Part shown: one piece after another, positions 56,931 to 64,000 of the stretch
Position numbering within the stretch: the first letter of the stretch is position 1
Layout of the letters: every line of letters starts with the position of its first letter
Assembly: GCA_002261195.1 (NCBI GenBank)
Contig: MVBO01000058.1
Coordinates: forward strand, 19,743 to 83,742
DNA from: Bifiguratus adelaidae
Taxonomy: Eukaryota > Mucoromycota > Endogonomycetes > Endogonales
Length of the DNA: 64,000 nucleotides
Reading direction: 5' to 3'
The notes under the pieces: generated by a model
Database searches by the model: none
The model's input: the letters and a program-made list of their open reading frames with translations, nothing else
What the model was told of the DNA's origin: nothing
Program-made: the position numbers and the translations under genes

Positions 56931-58546
56931 ATGGGTCGAACAGTGCGTTATCACAGTCGCTCAGGAAGCCTGGTAGCGGCTTGCGCAGCCATAGTCATCG
57001 CACAGGGTATCATTATATTACTGCTGTATAGTAACTCGTCGTGTTCACCTTCAGTACATATTCACAATGGTACGCTGACGGACAATGATTACGTTTTGAT
57101 TGACACGATATTAGACAAGCAGAATGTACAACAGGATGGAGGAACACAGGACGCCAACGAGGGAATCTCAATCGAGACGCCGAGAAACATCTCGCTCTAT
57201 GTCGTTCAAGAACCACCGACCCAAAGAAGATTTTCATGCCAGAAACGTGCTCTATGGTACCCAATCCGCAGCACCCACGAAGTGGAAGTGATTGAACCAG
57301 ATTCTAAAACCGGAAAACCAACGACGGTCAGAGGAAGACCATTATGTCCTGACGGCAAGTCTTACCCCGGTATTTGGAACTTGCAGCAGCCCCCCTGCCC
57401 CGGACAATATAATTCATATATTTCACCATCCTCCTTCGACACTGTTACGACTCAGAACCATGAACAAGCCCAGTGGCCCGTTTATGAGCCGAACGCATGC
57501 CAATATCACATCTTCACCAAACCTCAGGTCCATCGATGTTTAGCCAATCGAACTATGATTTTCCAAGGGGACTCCCTTCTAAGAACAACCCTCACCTCCA
57601 TCATCCACAAATACTTTGATGCCACTTTTGTTTGGCAAGGATTCATGAACAATGGCCAAGATGACCAGATCGTGAGCCTAGACACCCAATCATCGCAACA
57701 ACCGTTCAAATTTCATTGGTATTGGGCTCCTTCGGTCTATGCTTTTGAAACCAAATGGAACGCACCTCAGCAAGGTTTTGGCGAGTCGTTGAGCCAATGG
57801 ATCGATTGGTTGGACCCGATGAGCAAGAATATCTCATCCGTCGAGGTCCCTGCGTTCGATACCCTGGTGCTCTCCATGATGATTTGGTAAGCACACAACC
57901 CGAGGCTAAAATCGTCTGACGGCGCTTGTATAATAGGGATATGGGCGTATTTAATGATGGTCTCGTCACATACTACAAATCGCTTCAAAACGTATTGCAG
58001 AAGGCAACGCGAGCCTTTCGGTTCGAAACGACACCGGATGATTGGATTGATCCACGTCTTGTCTTCTTCCGTGCACCCGCCATGCATCCAGATCGGTGCA
58101 GAGTACCATATGGAGGGCCATGTACGGTGTGTAATACGCCAGTGCGTCAAACCTGGTTTCGGGAAGCGCAACGTCGGGCATTGGAATGTTTTAGCCGAGT
58201 TCAAAACGAAATGTCCATCAACCCCAATATTGATATTCTAGATACCATCGACTTGACCAGTAACAAGTTTGCCTATGACAACACCTTTGACGGCGTCCAT
58301 TATCAGCATACGGTACTGGACATGCTGGGCACTCGATTGCTCAATGTTTTGTGCCGTGACTTCCTAGAGGATTTGGAAGAGTATGAGCTCAAGTTTGGTT
58401 ATATAGAAACAGAGTTGGAAAGTAGATCCGAAGGAGCGGCTACTTGTAATCCTTTTGATGGATTGGATGAAGCCGGATTGGCAGCATCGTGTGCATTTCG
58501 GACGCCTCCGCGAATAGTTTCGACGTATGACCCTTTTCCTATGTAA
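56931..58546 (+). CDS. PC-esterase/TBL-like type II membrane protein 1
   Basis: Exons 56931..57886 and 57937..58546 encode 521 residues. A basic N-terminus and a signal anchor at about 13-33 (SLVAACAAIVIAQGIIILLL) lead to a luminal part. The PC-esterase blocks are RGRPLCPDGKSYPGIWN, YEPNACQYHIFTKPQVHRCL, TMIFQGDSLLR (GDS nucleophile) and, near the end, NTFDGVHYQHTV with the Asp-x-x-His pair. PC-esterase relatives include plant TBL xylan/pectin O-acetyltransferases and fungal Cas1-like proteins. The predicted job is adding or removing O-acetyl groups on a glycan. The closest relative is the partial gene at 62962. Confidence 0.8.
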
Positions 58547-58672
58547 ATTTAGAGCCTAAAACATTGCCGGCGTTTAAATGGCCTCCCCCTTCTTGTCTTC
58601 TAGATCATTTTACACTACAAGCGTTCAGGACACCGCGTTCAACATCGATACCCACAGAATGAGCGGGGCAAA

Positions 58673-60685
58673 TTAGTAGCTTCTACCAAAGAGCATGAAA
58701 TGCTTTGCATTCTCTCCGCAGGCGACACACTTGGTCTCGCCGAGAACGATGGGGTTTTCTGTGGGTTGATCAAATGGCATGCAAAGAGATTTGGCACCCA
58801 TAGAAGGAGCACGTTCATCCTCTGGCTCATCTTGTTGATCCCTAAAAGTGAAAACATTGCATTCATATCCGCATCATCCACACATTCACCATCTTGCATA
58901 CCTTCGAGCGCTCTTTTCCTTGATATCATCCTCGCATTCCGTGCGATCACACCAGGGGATGAGACACAAGCACTTGTTGTTCAGAGTAGGAACAAAATCC
59001 TCCCACTTGTCAACTCGGACAATCGCATCATCGCGAACCTTCTTTGCACGAGCGTACATGTCATTCTGAACGGTATCCAATAGATTCTTGATGTCATTCT
59101 CAAGATCCTTGGTGGGAATGGATGATTTCTCGCCATTGTCTCTCCGTACAACGACAACTTGTTCCTTTTGCAAATCCTTGGGTCCAACTTCGATACGGAG
59201 AGGGATACCCTAGACCAATATGAGTCACCTATCCATCACATCTCCCAGGTATGGCTCGAACTTACTCTCAATTCCCAATGAGCAAACTTGAAGCCGGGGC
59301 TGTAGTTGTCACGAAGGTCGGCCTTGGTCTTCACACCAGCCTTCTTAAGTGCCTTCTCTATCCGAACAACTTCATCTTCCACCTTCCTTCTGTCCTCTTG
59401 AGAGGTCTTCACCGTCAAACCGCAAGGAACAATGACAACTTGAATGCTGGCCACTCGGGGAGGCATCACCAGGCCCTTGTCGTCACCATGGACCATGACC
59501 ATGACACCAATAGTACGGGTCGAAAGACCCCAAGAGTTTTGCCAAACTAAGAGCTTCTTGGCTGCCTCACCGTCAGCTTTGCCGGTTGTATCGGGATCCT
59601 CCACCACAATGTTGAACATCTTTGAAAAGTTCTGTCCCAAACAGTGCGATGTTCCAGCTTGAATGGCTCGTCCGGTAGTGGGAATATAACCTTCAACTGT
59701 GGTGGTGTACAAACCGCCAGCGAATTTCTCCTTGTCTGATTTGACACCCTGGATCATCGGGACCGCAAGCAAGTCGGAGTAGACTTGAGCATACAAAGAT
59801 AATATTTCACGGACTTCGGTATCAGCCTCTTCCTTGGTGAGATGCGCCGTGTGTCCTTCTTGCCACAAGAATTCACGGGTTCGCAAGAAGGGTTCTAATA
59901 GGGCGGTTGAGCACGGCGACATGTAGGTTTGACTGTAGATAAGACTTACGAGGGTGCTTAAACTCCCAACGGACAACAGAGTTCCATTGATTTACCTTGA
60001 AGGGCAAATCGCGATAACTGCGAATCCACTTGGCGAAGTAGGGATACATAACAGTTTCTGATGTAGGTCTGATTGCCACAGGCTCTTCAAGATCGGAGCT
60101 TCCAGCCCTCGTAACCCAAGCAACCTCGGGAGAGAATCCTTCGATATGATCTTTTTCCTTTTCCAAAACCTTGTTGGATACAAACATGGGAAAGTACGTG
60201 TCCTCCACGCCCATTTCCGTGATTTTCGCGTCAAAGAAATCTGCAGATGCCATGAGCACACACCTATCGAGAAGCGACTGGCAAGACCTACTTTGAATCT
60301 CTTTCCATACATTGTAAGAATAAGGTCTAAGGATATAACATCCCGAAACATCGTAGTACTCCAACATCTCCGACTTTGTCAAAACCTAATAGAGAACATG
60401 CGTCAATACGCGTTCGGGATGGCACCTATAACATGCGACGAACCTGTTGGTACCATCCAGCGAAATCCACATCCTTGCGAATGCTGATGCCCATCTCAGA
60501 GGCACCCTTGACGGCGGCTACACGCAGAATACGAACCCAATCAGCGATTCAGGGACACTTTGATCAACAGCTCCCTTTGTCCTCATCCACATACCTTGCG
60601 CTTCCTTGGCCTCCTTCTTCTCCTTCTTCTCCTTCTTCTCCTTCTTTACCTCCTTCTTGTCTTTAGTAACCGTCTCAGATGTCAT
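58673..60685 (-). CDS. Cytosolic prolyl-tRNA synthetase
   Basis: Exons 60595..60685, 60444..60517, 60292..60385, 59950..60240, 59266..59894, 58902..59209 and 58673..58841 encode 551 residues. The protein starts with a lysine/glutamate run ([12 protein letters not shown]), then the eukaryotic/archaeal-type ProRS core: [80 protein letters not shown]. The anticodon-binding domain follows ([18 protein letters not shown]), and the C-terminal zinc-like domain ends in the usual Ser-Tyr (FMLFGRSY). The N-terminal editing-like domain of Saccharomyces ProRS is absent. It sits within the glycan-related stretch but is a housekeeping gene. Confidence 0.93.
60611..60646 (-). repeat. Four perfect copies of a 9-nt unit inside the ProRS first exon
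   Basis: The plus strand reads CTCCTTCTT four times in tandem (60611-60619, 60620-60628, 60629-60637, 60638-60646). On the coding strand this gives AAGAAGGAG units, i.e. repeated Lys-Lys-Glu at the N-terminus of prolyl-tRNA synthetase. Copy number may vary between strains. Confidence 0.9.
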
Positions 60686-60781
60686 ACTTGTCACAAAGAG
60701 TAGACGTGCAAAGTGAATGCGTTGTGAGTCAAAAAAGTTTATACTGGTTACACAAACTCAAAAAGGAAATGACAAAAAAGT

Positions 60782-60852
60782 TTCCCGTCCGGGAATTGAA
60801 CCCGGGCCTTTCGGGTGAAAGCCGAATATCATAACCACTTGACTAACGGGAA
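60782..60852 (-). tRNA. tRNA-Glu, anticodon TTC
   Basis: The 71-nt minus-strand sequence starts TTCCCGTTAG and ends CGGACGGGAA, so the seven-base acceptor stem TTCCCGT pairs with ACGGGAA. The anticodon arm reads GGC-TTTCACC with TTC in the loop, decoding GAA (Glu). The T-arm has GGTTCAATTCC. No intron is seen. It lies about 100 bp upstream of the prolyl-tRNA synthetase start. Confidence 0.95.
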
Positions 60853-60919
60853 TTGATAAAAATTCTATCAACAACACTCCTTATGGGCAAATTCATCATT
60901 TTTATCGAGTGACTTGCAG

Positions 60920-61692
60920 ATGGACCTGAGTGACGTCACTCAACGAGCAGCTTTTTACATTCGGTGGATTTTGGCAAGACTGTTTCCACTTCTCTTCCGT
61001 TGCGCACTTGCTTCTGTGACCATGGATCAGACCTGTGAAGTTGCGCCAAATTGGTACCCTGACGTGAATTTCAAGATCGAGGAGGAAAACCCTAATGGTC
61101 TCAAGGTCTACAAACTTGCAACCATTGTCTTACAAGCGCGAGGAAGCGCAAGAGAGATCTGAGCGACGAGAGTGAGGGTATATTGCACATCAAAACTACC
61201 AATGGTGGAGTCCACACGAATAAGCGCCGCTGCCGAACAGCTGAATAGACTGAAAGAGATTGAGGGAGTGATTGCAATTGCCAATACAGACTACAAAAGG
61301 ACGCGGTCAAAGATGCAACGTCGGCTCCGGGACTTGGAGAGCCAATCTATCGAGGTCGGCTGGCGTTTCGCTTACGAACAACACTGCCTTCGACGTCTGA
61401 ATCTGTTCCTCACTTGGCCGGTATTCTCTGTACATGTGTTTCGCGACGGATACCGATACATTGTCGCTCAAGTCGAACTTGCAGGGGTTTGATTAGTACT
61501 CTTGATGGCAGAAATCAGCTTCTCACAAACTCAATGTCCCAGCAGGTTTCTCCAGTTTTACGCTCAGTGTGCTCAATCATCCTTCTGCCGATGGACATGT
61601 GTTGGTCAGGCGTAAAGCAGAGACTCTCGCAAACGGTGCCAATAACCTTGCGAGGGCAAGTTTCTAAGACGGTATTTCAAGGCGACGGGTGA
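60920..61692 (+). pseudogene. Degraded coding remnants, unknown protein
   Basis: Coding-looking pieces occur in changing frames: APNWYPDVNFKIEEENPNGL (after an ATG at 61021), SEGILHIKTTNGGVHTN (near 61170-61220), DTLSLKSNLQGFD (near 61455-61495) and KLNVPAGFSSFTLSVLNHPS (near 61530-61590). Stops and frame changes separate them, and I found no consistent set of introns that joins them. The repeated strand-turn pattern ending in NG recalls beta-helical or DUF4097-like proteins, but that is a weak impression. It is likely a decayed gene, or one with exons I could not resolve. Confidence 0.4.
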
Positions 61693-61915
61693 ATTACAGA
61701 TGATCATTCAACACAAGTATCAGACTTCCGAGACTGTCCGCAGAAAACAGGTTGTACCGTGAACGCAACGTCTCGGCAACACAGCAGGCAAAGGGACAAA
61801 AGGCCGAACATGGTAAGTGTGTCGACAACTAAAGCGGAAAGACTCGGCGGCGGAGCGGCAGCCAATGTTGGCTTCAGATGCTTGTTGTCGAATGAGATAA
61901 TCTGTCCTGTGACTC

Positions 61916-62680
61916 TTACGCGTTCCCCTTTCTCATGAAAATCGCCTCGCCCGAAATCAAGCTTCTATGTGTACCGAACAGAAATGCCTTCATGTTCGCT
62001 TAGTCATCCCTTGTTTTCCACGCAGTATAGTGTGGAACTCTCCATACCTTCCATCTTCACCAATACCGTACCAGAATAAATGGGATCATTGAAGGTTTCA
62101 GCTTCGATCAGTCGTCTATCATACGCCCCATATTCATCGGATATGAACTGGTCGCTTCGATGACACAGATCGTCCAGGGCAGTCTTACCTTTTATAGTGT
62201 TCGCTAAGACTCATGGCGTCACTGCTAATTAGCTGATAGTCTAGCTTCTTGTACACGCTAATCGGTTTGAAGCAAAACACAAGATTTACCTGCGGATATC
62301 TGTCATCCCTGGATGAGCTTGCATACTCGCATACTTGCCTTGCAAGTCCTACGCCACCGGGTGGCCCAGTAGCCCGCAGATCCCATTTTTGGTATGGAAC
62401 GAGGAAGGTTTGTGACCTGCATCCAAGTTGTAACAGGATTTCCTGGAACCAAACTGGCCACGCACCACCCTGCAATTTATGATGTGGTACTATATTTGAG
62501 ACAGATCAACCAAATGAATTAAATTAGCAATCGGAGACGCCTTGCTGTACCGGTTTACATACACCTCTAGCAGGACTCCTTGATGGTCACTGATTGCCGT
62601 TGTCAAAATTGCCTCTTCGCAGCATTGATCAAAATACACGATAACAACGGGTATATCGTGCGCCTTGCCCCGAACATGGC
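61916..62680 (-). CDS. Uncharacterised multi-exon gene, 5' end not found
   Basis: Four minus-strand exons fit splice signals and frame: 62565..62680, 62189..62469, 62048..62154 and 61916..61998. The protein part reads AHDIPVVIVYFDQCCEEAIL, GGAWPVWFQEILLQLGCRSQ, QVNLVFCFKPISVYKKLDYQ, ISDEYGAYDRRLIEAETFND and ends at KAFLFGTHRSLISGEAIFMR, then a TAA. The intron 62155..62188 would be only 34 nt. Upstream of 62680 the frame reads FELRSHC, then a TAA and LGHVRGKAH, so the start is either in an unseen exon or lost. I do not recognise the family. Confidence 0.4.
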
Positions 62681-62961
62681 CTAATTAGCAGTGAGAGCGG
62701 AGTTCGAAATCCTCTTTTCCTTGCAAGTCAATTTTTTGCTGTAAGACTTGGCATCAGTCATTCTGCTCTTCTCTCTTTCACTCTTGGCTGGTCACTCTAT
62801 TATACTTATCAGTTTGTAGGTGGCTTGTTTATCGATAGCTGCCTGTTTGGTATCTGCACGGGGAATTGACTCCGATGTCAGCGACATTGGGGCCGAATCG
62901 AAATCATTGCATATCAGCGTAAATACCTACTTCTATTCAAGCTCGTCTCACACGTAGAAAG

Positions 62962-64000
62962 ATGACTTTCGAACATAGAAGCGAACACGGCATCAAACAG
63001 AGTCTGTTTATCTGCCTGTGCATCGTTCAGGTGTTGACCATCATCTATGCCCTTCATCATAGTGGGTCAAGCTCACATGTAGGCAATGGTAAGCGGCGAT
63101 TTTCCTCCTCCCTCTTGAACCGTGTACTCAGCAAGTTCTCATTCTTTTTGCTAGTCTTTGATCGACAGCGTGAGTTCCGACAAACGACTGACGAAATCAT
63201 TGATGCAAAGGAGGATTTCGACCACCTAATATTACCCCCAACGACTATACCCCCTTCTTATACCGACATCAAGCCGCCTAATCGTCCTCGCGTTCTGCAG
63301 AAGCAAGTCATGCCGCTTCTTTACTACAACCACTCCAACGTAGATCTTCAAAAGTATCCGATACCCTATCCATACACACGGCCGCTGTGCCCAGATACCC
63401 GTTCTTACCATGGCACTTGGGCCTGGCGCGAGGTTCCGGACATTCGCCCGCCTAAAGGTACCGATGCTAAAGAGTACAAAGGTCTTCGGGCAAACCATGC
63501 CTTCTTCGAGCCCAGCGGGTGCCGATATCACACTTTCACAAGGCAGGACCTTGATCGATGTCTCGCAGGAAAACGATTGGTGTTTTCTGGTGATTCCTTG
63601 ATTAGAAACCAAGCTGCGGAGCTTATCAATCGCTACTATGAGCCCAATTTCCGTTTCTGGGGCAATGGACAATCGGATGGCAACCTAACCATTCATACTG
63701 AGGCCGGTAAGCCCATAGATATCCAGTTCCTCTGGAATCCGGACGTCTACTCTTTCCGACCAACCTGGGTAACTCCTGGCAAAAAGAGTCAAGTAGACTT
63801 ACTCGTGCTGTCCATGGCACCATGGTAAGACTAACGATACACGCGTTGACGGGAATTGCCCTGACGTTACTCTAGGGATCTGGGTGTATATAATTTTGGC
63901 GTAGCTGGCTTTTACGGCAATTTCACGCGAATGCTGAGGGAGACTGTTGCTTCCTTGGACAACGTGACGACCAGTCAACTGGATGTACCACCTCAGGTTT
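62962..64000 (+). CDS. PC-esterase/TBL-like type II membrane protein 2, 3' end cut by window
   Basis: Exons 62962..63088, 63155..63824 and 63876..>64000 (the first intron of 66 nt is also readable without stop, so it could be retained). The N-terminus has a signal anchor (SLFICLCIVQVLTIIYAL). The luminal part matches the gene at 56931 block for block: RPLCPDTRSYHGTWAW, FEPSGCRYHTFTRQDLDRCL, RLVFSGDSLIRNQ with the GDS nucleophile, VDLLVLSMAPWDLGVYNFG. The intron before the final DLG block is at the same place in both, so they are paralogues. The catalytic Asp-x-x-His would lie beyond the window. The likely role is O-acylation or deacylation of a secreted glycan. Confidence 0.8.

Overview
The window is nuclear DNA of a fungus. 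Most genes are split by short spliceosomal introns (about 35 to 65 nt, GT-AG with a few GC-AG). Fungal-type families are present: Zn2Cys6 and bZIP/DUF3425 regulators, LAMMER kinase, Boi-like polarity protein, Ctk2 cyclin, Mit1-like remodeller, GT62 and GT69 mannosyltransferases. The regulators lean towards Ascomycota; the GT69/SGNH/PC-esterase group is also typical of capsule-making basidiomycetes. I cannot fix the phylum from sequence alone.

Layout. 0-9 kb: RPS25 (5' cut), a Boi-like SH3-SAM-PH protein with an added CH domain, a mitochondrial ABCB8-type transporter divergent from the inner-membrane protease IMP1, and EMC4. 9-22 kb: LAMMER kinase, a Zn2Cys6 regulator with a decayed tandem copy, a monocarboxylate-type MFS transporter divergent from a bZIP factor. 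21-45 kb: mostly housekeeping genes: biotin ligase, TDP1, Ctk2 cyclin, a 2,409-residue SNF2 remodeller, a small membrane protein, D-lactate dehydrogenase, a Cdk1-like kinase with altered signature motifs, an LtrA membrane protein, EMW1/TTC27 and prolyl aminopeptidase. 46-64 kb: a mixed region with a broken methyltransferase, an intact IMO32/ABHD11 hydrolase, a GT69 (CAP59/CMT1) and a GT62 (Anp1/Mnn9) mannosyltransferase, a disabled AIF-type oxidoreductase, an SGNH hydrolase interrupted by four in-frame stops, two paralogous PC-esterase/TBL-like membrane proteins, prolyl-tRNA synthetase and tRNA-Glu(TTC).

How the genes fit together. From about 48.9 kb to the right edge, two Golgi-type mannosyltransferases lie with one SGNH and two PC-esterase-type acyl-group enzymes, all apparently type II membrane proteins. 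This looks like a glycan building and decoration neighbourhood (cell-wall or capsule-like polysaccharide). It is partly decayed. The disabling substitutions all fit C:G to T:A changes, and several genes elsewhere carry single-base indels in short homopolymers. Whether these are real mutations, transcripts repaired by editing or readthrough, or assembly errors is the main open question of the window.

Exon coordinates were worked out by hand from splice signals, reading-frame continuity and remembered family conservation. For the intact genes the exon sums are multiples of three.
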